This document shows, piece by piece, positions 8,915 through 15,867 of a DNA stretch of 64,000 nt. The notes below the pieces were generated by a model. The model was not told the DNA's origin and did not search any database. It saw only the letters and a program-made list of their open reading frames with translations. The position numbers were made by a program, and so were the translations under genes. The stretch comes from Neisseria mucosa (GTDB taxonomy: Bacteria > Pseudomonadota > Gammaproteobacteria > Burkholderiales > Neisseriaceae), in NCBI RefSeq assembly GCF_003044445.1, contig NZ_POWX01000003.1, forward strand, positions 124,001 to 188,000. The letters are read 5' to 3'. Each line of letters opens with the position of its first letter. Position 1 is the stretch's first letter.

Positions 8915-10441
8915 ATGTCTTCCATCCGCTCTTTCAGTTCCATTTTACTGCTCGCGCTGCTGCCTTTGGGCTTCCTTATCGTGATGGTCGTCGCACCTTT
9001 GGTTGCGCTGGCTTTTTATGACGGGAGTGCATGGGGCGGGGTGTTGCGCGATGATTATATGCAGCACCTTATCTTATGGACGGTGTTTCAGGCTTTGGCA
9101 ACCTGCGTGCTAGCGGGGATTTTGGGCGTGCCTGCGGCGTGGGTGTTGGCGCGTTTGGATTTTCGGGGACGCGCTTTGGTGTTGAGGCTGTTGATGCTGC
9201 CTTTCGTGATGCCGACTTTGGTAGCGGGTATGGGCGTGTTGGCTTTGTTCGGCACAAACGGTGCCGTTTGGGCGGGCTGGCAGGATACGCCGTACCTGTT
9301 GATTTACGGCAATGTGTTTTTCAACCTGCCGGTTTTGGTGCGCGCGGCGTATCAGGGATTTTTGCAGGTTCCCGAGGCGCGCCTGCAAACGGCGCAGGCT
9401 TTGGGGGCGGGGGCTTGGCAGCGGTTTTTAAGGGTGGAATGGCCGGTATTGCGCCCGTGGTTGGCGGGCGGTTTGTGTTTGGTTTTCCTGTATTGTTTTT
9501 CGGGGTTCGGACTGGCTTTGCTGTTGGGCGGCGACCGCTATGCGACGGTGGAAGTAGAGATTTACCGGCTGATTGCGTATGAATTGGATATGGCGCAGGC
9601 TTCCGTCTTGGTATGGCTGGTGTTGGGGATTACCGCAGCGGCGGGGTTGCTGTATGCGCGGTTGAGCCGTCGGACGGATGCGGACAAGGCACACGCCGCA
9701 CCGCGTCCGCGCAAGCCCGCAACAGCGGCGGAACGGCTGATGGTCGCGGCGGTATTGTCGGTGTTGTGTGTGTGCTGCCTGATGCCCCTGCTTGCGGTTG
9801 TCCGGCAGGCTGTCCTTGCCGGAGGGTCTTGGCGGGTATTGCTCGAGGGCGAAACGCTGGCGGCGCTTTGGAACACCGTTCGTTTTTCGGCAGCGGCGGT
9901 CGCTGCCGCTGCGGTATTGGGCGTGTCGTATGCCTGCTTGGCAAGGCGCGCGGCGTGGGTGAGGGGGGCGGTATTTTTGCCGTTTATGGTGTCGCCGGTC
10001 TGTGTGGCGTTCGGCGTGCTGCTGCTGTATCCGCAATGGACGGCATCGCTGCCGCTTTTGATTGCCGCTTATGCGCTGTTGGCGTATCCGTTTGTTGCCA
10101 AAGATGTTTTGGCGGCGTGGGATGCGTTGCCGCAAGGCTATGGCGAGGCGGCGAGGACTATGGGGGCAAACCGTTTTCAGACGACCTTTTACATCACCGC
10201 CCCATTGCTGAAACCCGCTTTCAGGCGCGGGCTGACTTTGGCGGCGGCAACCTGCGTCGGCGAGTTTGCGGCAACGCTGTTTTTGGCGCGCCCTGAATGG
10301 CAAACGCTGACCACCCTGATTTACGCCTATCTGGGCAGGGCGGGGGCGGACAATTATTCGAGGGCGATGGTGTTGACGGCGGTATTGATGCTGTTTGCGA
10401 CGATGGTGTTTTTGCTGCTGGACGGAAAGGACGAGGACTGA
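8915..10441 (+). CDS. Fused two-domain ABC transporter permease (ThiP/FbpB type)
   Basis: 508-residue inner-membrane protein made of two tandem permease domains, as in thiamine (ThiP) and ferric-iron (FbpB) importers. EAA-like loops occur in both halves: LQTAQALGAGAWQRFLRVEWPVLRPWL and YGEAARTMGANRFQTTFYITAPLLKPAF. Resemblance to ThiP is strongest in VFFNLPVLVRAAYQ and in LCLVFLYCFSGFGLALLLGG. No binding protein or ATPase is adjacent, so the substrate cannot be deduced. Start is uncertain: 8915 leads directly into the first helix, while 8870 would add 15 residues; neither has a clear ribosome site. A DUS lies inside the gene near 10180. Confidence 0.85.
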   Translation: MSSIRSFSSILLLALLPLGFLIVMVVAPLVALAFYDGSAWGGVLRDDYMQHLILWTVFQALATCVLAGILGVPAAWVLARLDFRGRALVLRLLMLPFVMPTLVAGMGVLALFGTNGAVWAGWQDTPYLLIYGNVFFNLPVLVRAAYQGFLQVPEARLQTAQALGAGAWQRFLRVEWPVLRPWLAGGLCLVFLYCFSGFGLALLLGGDRYATVEVEIYRLIAYELDMAQASVLVWLVLGITAAAGLLYARLSRRTDADKAHAAPRPRKPATAAERLMVAAVLSVLCVCCLMPLLAVVRQAVLAGGSWRVLLEGETLAALWNTVRFSAAAVAAAAVLGVSYACLARRAAWVRGAVFLPFMVSPVCVAFGVLLLYPQWTASLPLLIAAYALLAYPFVAKDVLAAWDALPQGYGEAARTMGANRFQTTFYITAPLLKPAFRRGLTLAAATCVGEFAATLFLARPEWQTLTTLIYAYLGRAGADNYSRAMVLTAVLMLFATMVFLLLDGKDED

Positions 10442-10450
10442 ATCATATTG

Positions 10451-10506
10451 AAGGTCATCTGAAAAGGCGGTTTCATCTTGGTGAAACCGGTTTTCAGACG
10501 ACCTTT
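10451..10506. terminator. Extended DUS-based bidirectional terminator overlapping a stop codon
   Basis: Long imperfect hairpin: AAGGTCATCTGAAAA, then GGTTTCA / TGAAACC, then TTTTCAGACGACCTTTT. It separates two converging genes. The minus-strand gene's last codons GTC GTC TGA are the DUS itself. Confidence 0.7.
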
Positions 10507-11207
10507 TCGGTGTGGTTGCCTGTTTTGACCGTATATTCCAGCGCTTTATAAGGTTTTAATGTGCTTGAAATATAACCGTTTTCAGGGCGGCGGACGTAAT
10601 CGAGATAATCCTGCATGGCAGGTGAGAAGCCTTCCACATCGTCCACGGCGATGACCGCGCGGTCGGCAAGATTCGGTTCCAGCAGCTTGAATACGGGGAA
10701 TACCAAATCCGGCCAGCCGTCGAGTAAGACGAAATCGGGGCGGATGGCTAAGTCTTTTAAGGTTTCCAGCGCATCGCCTTCGCGAAGCTCGATATAGTCT
10801 GCCAAACCGGCTTCTTGAAAATGTTTTCTCGCCGCTGCGGCTTTGTGCGGCAGATATTCGCAAGTGATGACGCGCCCTCCGTTGACTCTGGCGGCTGCGG
10901 CAAGATACAGCGTCGAAATGCCGTAGGAAGTCCCAAATTCGACAATGTTTTTTGCTCCCGATGCCAAAGCCTGAATATACAAAAACTTGCCTTGTTGCGG
11001 TGCGATGGGGATGTATTTGTCTTCGTAAAAACTTTCGTTTTCCCCCGTCCAATCCAGCCCTTTGCCCAAGAGCTTGAAAATCTTGGGCAGAAAATGAAAA
11101 AACATCTGCCTGTTTTGCTTTAAGGCTTGGGTGTAGAGCCGCAGCAAAACGGATTCGGCTTGAGGCGCTTGCAGAAAAGCGAACATTTGGGGTGTCAGCT
11201 TGGGCAT
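10494..11207 (-). CDS. Class I SAM-dependent methyltransferase
   Basis: 237-residue soluble protein with the SAM-binding motif I NIVEFGTSYGISTLYLAAAA, motif II region GGRVITCEYLPHKAAAARKHF and a later acidic strand PDFVLLDGWP. The layout resembles the catechol-type O-methyltransferase family 3 and the broader class I group; the substrate is not deducible. The N-terminal ~70 residues are helical and may form a lid. The stop codon is supplied by the terminal DUS. It converges on the ABC permease gene and its start is 135 bases from the divergent mpl. Confidence 0.78.
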   Translation of the reverse strand: MPKLTPQMFAFLQAPQAESVLLRLYTQALKQNRQMFFHFLPKIFKLLGKGLDWTGENESFYEDKYIPIAPQQGKFLYIQALASGAKNIVEFGTSYGISTLYLAAAARVNGGRVITCEYLPHKAAAARKHFQEAGLADYIELREGDALETLKDLAIRPDFVLLDGWPDLVFPVFKLLEPNLADRAVIAVDDVEGFSPAMQDYLDYVRRPENGYISSTLKPYKALEYTVKTGNHTEKVV

Positions 11208-11341
11208 GGGCTTTCTCCTGTTCAGTTCAAATCTTCTATATTGTCCATCTTGCCACAGCTTCGCTTTTCAGACGACCCCACTATCCAAACTCCGTTATAA
11301 TGGCGGCTTTCCCATTATTTCATTCAAAAGACGGTTTTATC

Positions 11342-12718
11342 ATGAAACACATCCACATTATCGGTATCGGCGGCACGTTTATGGGCGGGGTGGCCGCCAT
11401 TGCCAAAGAAGCGGGGTTTAAAGTCAGCGGTTGCGACGCGAAGATGTATCCGCCGATGAGCACCCAGCTCGAAGCCTTGGGCATAGACGTACACGAAGGC
11501 TTCGATGCCGCGCAGTTGGACGAATTTAAAGCCGACGTTTACGTTATCGGCAATGTCGCCAAGCGCGGGATGGATGTGATTGAAGCGATTTTGAACCGCG
11601 GCCTACCTTATATTTCCGGTCCGCAATGGCTGTCGGAAAACGTGCTGCACCATCATTGGGTGCTCGGCGTGGCGGGGACGCACGGCAAAACGACCACCGC
11701 TTCCATGCTCGCATGGGTTTTGGAATACGCCGGACTCGCGCCGGGCTTCCTCATCGGCGGCGTACCGGAAAACTTCAGCGTTTCCGCCCGCCTGCCGCAA
11801 ACGCCGCGCCAAGATCCGAACAGCAAATCGCCGTTTTTCGTCATCGAAGCGGACGAATACGACACTGCCTTTTTCGACAAACGCTCCAAATTCGTACATT
11901 ACCGTCCGCGTACCGCCGTGTTGAACAATCTGGAATTCGACCACGCCGACATCTTCGCCGACTTAGGCGCGATACAGACCCAGTTCCACCACCTCGTGCG
12001 CACCGTGCCATCTGAAGGCCTCATCGTCTGCAACGGACAGCAGCAAAGCCTGCAAGATACTTTGGACAAAGGCTGCTGGACGCCGGTGGAAAAATTCGGC
12101 ACCGAACACGGCTGGCAGGTCGGCGAAGTCAATACCGACGGCTCGTTCGACGTGTTGCTTGACGGCAAAAAAGCCGGACACGTCGCATGGGATTTGATGG
12201 GCGGACACAACCGCATGAACGCGCTTGCCGTCATCGCCGCGGCACGTCATGCCGGAGTCGATATTCAGACTGCCTGCGAAGCCTTGAGCGCGTTTAAAAA
12301 CGTCAAACGCCGCATGGAAATCAAAGGCACGGTGAACGGTATCACCGTTTACGACGACTTCGCCCACCACCCGACCGCCATCGAAACTACCATCGAAGGC
12401 CTGCGCCAGCGCGTCGGAAACGCCCGCATCCTTGCCGTCCTTGAGCCGCGTTCCAACACCATGAAACTCGGCACCATGAAAGCCGCCCTGCCCGAAAGCC
12501 TCAAAGGTGCCGACCAAGTATTCTGCTACGCCGGCGGCGTGGACTGGGACGTCGCCGAAGCCCTCGCGCCTTTGGGCGGAAAGCTGCACGTCGGACAAGA
12601 CTTTGATGCCTTCGTTGCCGAAATCGTGAAAAATGCCGAAGCAGGCGACCATATTTTGGTGATGAGCAACGGCGGTTTCGGCGGGATACACGGGAAGCTG
12701 CTGGAAGCCTTGAAATAA
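11342..12718 (+). CDS. mpl: UDP-N-acetylmuramate:tripeptide ligase Mpl
   Basis: Cell-wall recycling enzyme that attaches recovered L-Ala-gamma-D-Glu-meso-DAP to UDP-MurNAc. 458 residues, the normal length. Mur ligase features: N-terminal Rossmann segment HIHIIGIGGTFMGG, ATP loop GTHGKTTT at residues 112-119, EADEYDTAF, the central GGHNRMNALA and the C-terminal block DDFAHHPTAIETTIEGL. I start at 11342 (MKHIH) because this matches the family N-terminus; the open frame upstream to 11192 encodes nothing recognisable. A DUS core lies in its upstream region near 11265. Confidence 0.95.
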   Translation: MKHIHIIGIGGTFMGGVAAIAKEAGFKVSGCDAKMYPPMSTQLEALGIDVHEGFDAAQLDEFKADVYVIGNVAKRGMDVIEAILNRGLPYISGPQWLSENVLHHHWVLGVAGTHGKTTTASMLAWVLEYAGLAPGFLIGGVPENFSVSARLPQTPRQDPNSKSPFFVIEADEYDTAFFDKRSKFVHYRPRTAVLNNLEFDHADIFADLGAIQTQFHHLVRTVPSEGLIVCNGQQQSLQDTLDKGCWTPVEKFGTEHGWQVGEVNTDGSFDVLLDGKKAGHVAWDLMGGHNRMNALAVIAAARHAGVDIQTACEALSAFKNVKRRMEIKGTVNGITVYDDFAHHPTAIETTIEGLRQRVGNARILAVLEPRSNTMKLGTMKAALPESLKGADQVFCYAGGVDWDVAEALAPLGGKLHVGQDFDAFVAEIVKNAEAGDHILVMSNGGFGGIHGKLLEALK

Positions 12719-12744
12719 GGTCGGTTGAAAGTTTGGAATGATTG

Positions 12745-12787
12745 AGGTCGTCTGAAAACCGGAGTTTGGTTTTCAGACGACCTTTTT
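12745..12787 (+). terminator. DUS-pair terminator of mpl
   Basis: AGGTCGTCTGAAAACC with its complement and TTTTT, 26 bases after the mpl stop. Confidence 0.8.
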
Positions 12788-12818
12788 GTGGTGAAGGAAT
12801 GGGATGGGGCAGACCCGA

Positions 12819-12925
12819 TATAGTGGATTAACTTTAAACCAGTACGGCGTTGCCTCGCCTTGCCGTACTATCTGTACTGTCTGCGGCTTCGTCGCCTTGT
12901 CCTGATTTAAATTTAATCCACTATA
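12819..12925. mobile_element. Correia repeat enclosed element (CREE), 107-bp deleted form
   Basis: Terminal inverted repeats TATAGTGGATTAA / TTAATCCACTATA enclose the typical GTACGGCGTTGCC ... CTGCGGCTTCGTCGCC core. This is the short form lacking the central IHF-type segment. It lies 22 bases from the right end of the first IS1655-like element. Confidence 0.9.
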
Positions 12926-12944
12926 AAGTTCGCTTTTAAGGTTC

Positions 12945-14024
12945 CTTGGATTCGGATTTCAAGTGCAACACTAGGGTACCAGTGGTTGGAACAGATTTAA
13001 GAATAAAACACTTGGCGTTTCGTAGCCAAGTATTTTTCTTGGCCGGTGGTTTAACTCATCTTGAACCCTGCGTATCTCCCGATTGCTGATGTTTCGGAAA
13101 TCGGTTTGTTTTGGGAAATATTGTCGGATGAGTCCGTTGGTGTTCTCATTCAGCCCTTTCTCCCAAGAATGGTAAGGGCGGCAAAAATAGGTTTTCGCCT
13201 TTAATGCTTTGGCTATTTTGGTGTGTTGGTAGAACTCTTTGCCGTTATCCATGGTGATGGTGTGGACTCTGGCTTTATGTACCTTTAATACCCTAATGGC
13301 CGTCCGGGCAGTGTCTTCGGCTTTTAAGTTCTTTAATTTGCAGATGATGGTGTAGCGGGTAACGCGTTCGACCAAGGTCAATAACGCGCTTTTCTGATTT
13401 TTGCCGACGATGGTGTCGGCCTCCCAATCGCCGATGCGGGTTTTCCGGTCGACGATGGCGGGTCGGTTTTCTATGCCGACGCGGTCGGGCACTTTGCCTC
13501 TGGTCCACGTGCTGCCGTAGCGTTTGCGGTAGGGTTTGCTGCATATTCTGAGATGTTGCCACAAAGTGCCGCCGTTGCTTTTGTCTTGGCGAAGGTAGCG
13601 GTAAACGGTGCTGTGATGGAGTGTGATCCCGTGGTGTTTATGCAGGTAGGCACATACTTGTTCGGGACTGAGTTTGCGGCGGATAAGGGTGTCGATGTGT
13701 TGAATCAGCTGCGAATCGAGTTTATAGGGTTTTCGCCGGTGCTGTTTGGTCAGCCGGCTTTGCCGTTGGGCTTTATCGGCGCTGTATTGCTGTCCTTGGA
13801 TGCAGTGCCGCTTGATTTCGCGGCTGATGGTGCTTTTGTGGCGGTTAAGTTGTTTGGCGATTTCGGCGATGGTGCAGTGGCGGGACAGGTATTGGATATG
13901 GTATCGTTCGTCTTGGGTCAGTTGTGTGTAGCTCATGGCAATCTTTCTTGCAGGAAAGGCCGTATGCTACCGCATACTGGCCTTTTTCTGTTATGGAAAG
14001 TTGCACTTCAAATGCGAATCCGCT
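12945..14024 (-). mobile_element. IS30-family insertion sequence, IS1655-like, copy 1 (intact)
   Basis: About 1.08 kb. The imperfect 22-bp terminal repeats are at 12948-12969 and 14000-14021 and share GGATTCG.ATTT.AAGTGCAAC. They enclose one intact transposase gene. Boundaries are good to a few bases; I could not identify a target-site duplication with confidence. Confidence 0.85.
12971..13936 (-). CDS. IS30-family transposase (copy 1)
   Basis: 321-residue DDE transposase. The N-terminal helix-turn-helix LTQDERYHIQYLSRHCTIAEIAKQLNRHKSTISREI is typical of IS30. The catalytic core shows D in RIGDWEADTIVG, D in HTITMDNGKEF and E in WEKGLNENTNGLIRQYFPK. It appears intact. It differs from copy 2 at a limited number of residues, for example LKNLKAED here against LDNLKAED there. 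Confidence 0.95.
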   Translation of the reverse strand: MSYTQLTQDERYHIQYLSRHCTIAEIAKQLNRHKSTISREIKRHCIQGQQYSADKAQRQSRLTKQHRRKPYKLDSQLIQHIDTLIRRKLSPEQVCAYLHKHHGITLHHSTVYRYLRQDKSNGGTLWQHLRICSKPYRKRYGSTWTRGKVPDRVGIENRPAIVDRKTRIGDWEADTIVGKNQKSALLTLVERVTRYTIICKLKNLKAEDTARTAIRVLKVHKARVHTITMDNGKEFYQHTKIAKALKAKTYFCRPYHSWEKGLNENTNGLIRQYFPKQTDFRNISNREIRRVQDELNHRPRKILGYETPSVLFLNLFQPLVP

Positions 14025-14256
14025 CCCTTTTAGACGGCAGTCTGTCAGTTGTTGAGCCTGCTCCCTTTGATGGAGTTTTCAAATTTTCCTGTCCGCCTTC
14101 CAAGGCCGAACCCCATCACTTTGCCCGTTTCCTTGTCGATAAGGATGAGAAAATGGCGGCACAGTTTGATGGGGTTTTCATTTTTGGTATATTGAAATTT
14201 TTATGGTTGATCTGTTTTCAGACGGCCTCCGATAGATTGGTGCCTTCTGAAAAAGG
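14022..14256. other. Non-coding stretch between IS copy 1 and the cupin gene
   Basis: About 235 bases with no credible gene. It contains one complete AGGCCGTCTGAA-type DUS (14217-14228, reverse orientation), the dialect of other Neisseria species, not the AGGTCGTCTGAA used elsewhere in the window. Confidence 0.5.
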
Positions 14257-14601
14257 TTATACCTGTTCAAATCCTGCTTTCGGGCTGATAACCGAAATCA
14301 AAATGCAGTCTTCTTTGCCGTTGTTGCGCGCACCGTGGATTTGGTGGTTGCCGACTATCACGCTCTCACCTGCGCGGATGATGCGGCCGCTTTGTGCGTC
14401 GTCCACCAGCTCGGCTTCGCCCTGCAATACAATCCAGATGTCCGCACCGCGCAGATGGCGGTGGGCGGGCAGCATAGTTTGTGGCGGAATCTGCCAAAGC
14501 ACCATGTTGTCATGCTTGTCTTGATGCAGCACGGTGCGCACGGCTTCGGTGGGGTTTTGTTGTAAAAAATCGGTGAAACGGATAATTTGCGGGATTTTCA
14601 T
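14257..14601 (-). CDS. Small cupin-domain protein
   Basis: 114-residue single-domain cupin. Metal-site motif 1 is PAHRHLRGADIWIVLQGEAEL, motif 2 is VIVGNHQIHGARN; the His and Glu ligands of both are present. Function and substrate are unknown. The gene is caught between two oppositely oriented IS1655-like copies, and the only DUS next to it (14217) is of a different dialect, which suggests it was imported. Its promoter must lie in the 100 bases that contain an IS-end remnant. Confidence 0.75.
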   Translation of the reverse strand: MKIPQIIRFTDFLQQNPTEAVRTVLHQDKHDNMVLWQIPPQTMLPAHRHLRGADIWIVLQGEAELVDDAQSGRIIRAGESVIVGNHQIHGARNNGKEDCILISVISPKAGFEQV

Positions 14602-14627
14602 GCCATTACTCCTTGCGTGGTTCGAAT

Positions 14628-14692
14628 CATAAAAAACTGCACCCTAACTGCCCAGAGTGCGTATTTGGCCTTTAGGGTGCAGTTCAATCTTG
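14628..14692. repeat. Terminal remnant of an IS3-type element with 13-bp inverted repeat
   Basis: AACTGCACCCTAA (14635-14647) pairs perfectly with TTAGGGTGCAGTT (14672-14684). The arrangement (CATAAAAAACTGCACC ... GGGTGCAGTTCAA) closely parallels the right end of the IS3-family element at 41438-41500, so this is probably a leftover end of a related element. Confidence 0.55.
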
Positions 14693-15710
14693 CGGCCTTT
14701 CCTGCAAGAAAGATTGCCATGAGCTACACACAACTGACCCAAGACGAACGATACCATATCCAATACCTGTCCCGCCACTGCACCATCGCCGAAATCGCCA
14801 AACAGCTCAACCGCCACAAAAGCACCATCAGCCGCGAAATCAAGCGGCACTGCATCCAAGGACAGCAATACAGCGCCGAAAAAGCACAGAAGCAAAGCCG
14901 GCTGACCAAACAGCACCGGCGAAAACCCTATAAACTCGATTCGCAGCTGGTTCAACACATCGACACCCTTATCCGCCGCAAACTCAGTCCCGAACAAGTA
15001 TGCGCCTACCTGCATAAACACCACGGGATCACACTCCATCACAGCACCGTTTACCGCTACCTTCGCCAAGACAAAAGCAACGGCGGCACTTTGTGGCAAC
15101 ATCTCAGAATATGCAGCAAACCCTACCGCAAACGCTACGGCAGCACATGGACCAGAGGCAAAGTGCCCGACCGCGTCGGCATAGAAAACCGACCTGCTAT
15201 CGTCGACCAGAAAACCCGCATCGGCGATTGGGAGGCCGACACCATCGTCGGCAAAAATCAGAAAAGCGCGTTATTGACCTTGGTCGAACGCACTACCCGC
15301 TACACCATCATCTGCAAATTGGATAACTTAAAGGCCGAAGACACTGCCCGGGCGGCCATTAGGGTATTAAAGGCATATAAAGCCAGAGTCCACACCATTA
15401 CCATGGATAACGGCAAAGAGTTCTACCAACACACCAAAATAGCCAAAGCATTGAAGGCGGAAACCTATTTTTGCCGCCCTTACCATTCGTGGGAAAAAGG
15501 GCTGAATGAAAACACCAACGGACTCATCCGACAATCTTTCCCCAAACAAACCGATTTCCGAAATATCAGCGATCGGGAGATACGCAGGGTTCAAGATGAG
15601 TTAAACCACCGGCCAAGAAAAACACTTGGCTACGAAACGCCAAGTGTTTTATTCTTAAATCTGTTCCAACCACTGGTACCCTAGTGTTGCACTTGAAATC
15701 CGAATCCAAG
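14693..15710 (+). mobile_element. IS1655-like element copy 2, left end missing
   Basis: Homology with copy 1 begins only at CGGCCTTTCCTGC about 25 bases before the transposase start. The left terminal repeat and about 60 bases of the end seen in copy 1 are absent. The right repeat is present at 15686-15707. The element is therefore probably unable to move alone. Confidence 0.75.
14719..15684 (+). CDS. IS30-family transposase (copy 2)
   Basis: 321-residue transposase nearly identical to copy 1, with the same helix-turn-helix and DDE residues (GDWEADTIVG, HTITMDNGKEF, WEKGLNENTNG). The start at 14719 is the ATG that matches copy 1; the longer upstream frame runs into the IS-end remnant and is not part of the protein. 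The protein may still act in trans on copy 1 even though this element has lost its left end. Confidence 0.94.
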   Translation: MSYTQLTQDERYHIQYLSRHCTIAEIAKQLNRHKSTISREIKRHCIQGQQYSAEKAQKQSRLTKQHRRKPYKLDSQLVQHIDTLIRRKLSPEQVCAYLHKHHGITLHHSTVYRYLRQDKSNGGTLWQHLRICSKPYRKRYGSTWTRGKVPDRVGIENRPAIVDQKTRIGDWEADTIVGKNQKSALLTLVERTTRYTIICKLDNLKAEDTARAAIRVLKAYKARVHTITMDNGKEFYQHTKIAKALKAETYFCRPYHSWEKGLNENTNGLIRQSFPKQTDFRNISDREIRRVQDELNHRPRKTLGYETPSVLFLNLFQPLVP

Positions 15711-15738
15711 GACCTTTCTGCTTCCTAGCTATCCATAC

Positions 15739-15867
15739 TCAGCCGCAACCGCCGCATTTGCCGCAGCCGCTGCTGCAATCGCGTTTTTTCGGTTTGAATA
15801 CGAATTTTCGCAAGAGGAAGAATACGCAGGCGAGCATAATCAAGCCGACGATAATATATTGAGTCAT
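15739..15867 (-). CDS. FeoB-associated Cys-rich membrane protein
   Basis: 42-residue protein: one N-terminal membrane helix (YIIVGLIMLACVFFLL), a basic stretch (RKFVFKPKKRD) and a Cys/Gly-rich tail CSSGCGKCGGCG. It matches the small 'FeoB-associated Cys-rich' family found next to feoB in many bacteria; its role is not established, and metal or Fe-S binding is a reasonable guess. Its ATG overlaps the feoB stop (TGATG), so it is translationally coupled and presumably made together with FeoB. Confidence 0.8.
   Translation of the reverse strand: MTQYIIVGLIMLACVFFLLRKFVFKPKKRDCSSGCGKCGGCG

Noticed and set aside
9428..10303. 291-residue minus-strand open frame within the ABC permease gene
   Set aside because: Arg/Gln-rich shadow typical of high-GC coding DNA read on the other strand.
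11192..11341. N-terminal extension of mpl by 50 residues
   Set aside because: The extension overlaps the promoter region and a DUS, and the family N-terminus fits the ATG at 11342.
13553..14524. Long plus-strand open frame antisense to the IS transposase
   Set aside because: It is the reverse of the transposase and crosses the IS end into unrelated DNA; no protein-like features.
14611..14627. GTGGTTCGAATCAT, similar to a tRNA T-loop
   Set aside because: The flanking bases do not form a T-stem and no acceptor or anticodon arm is present nearby.
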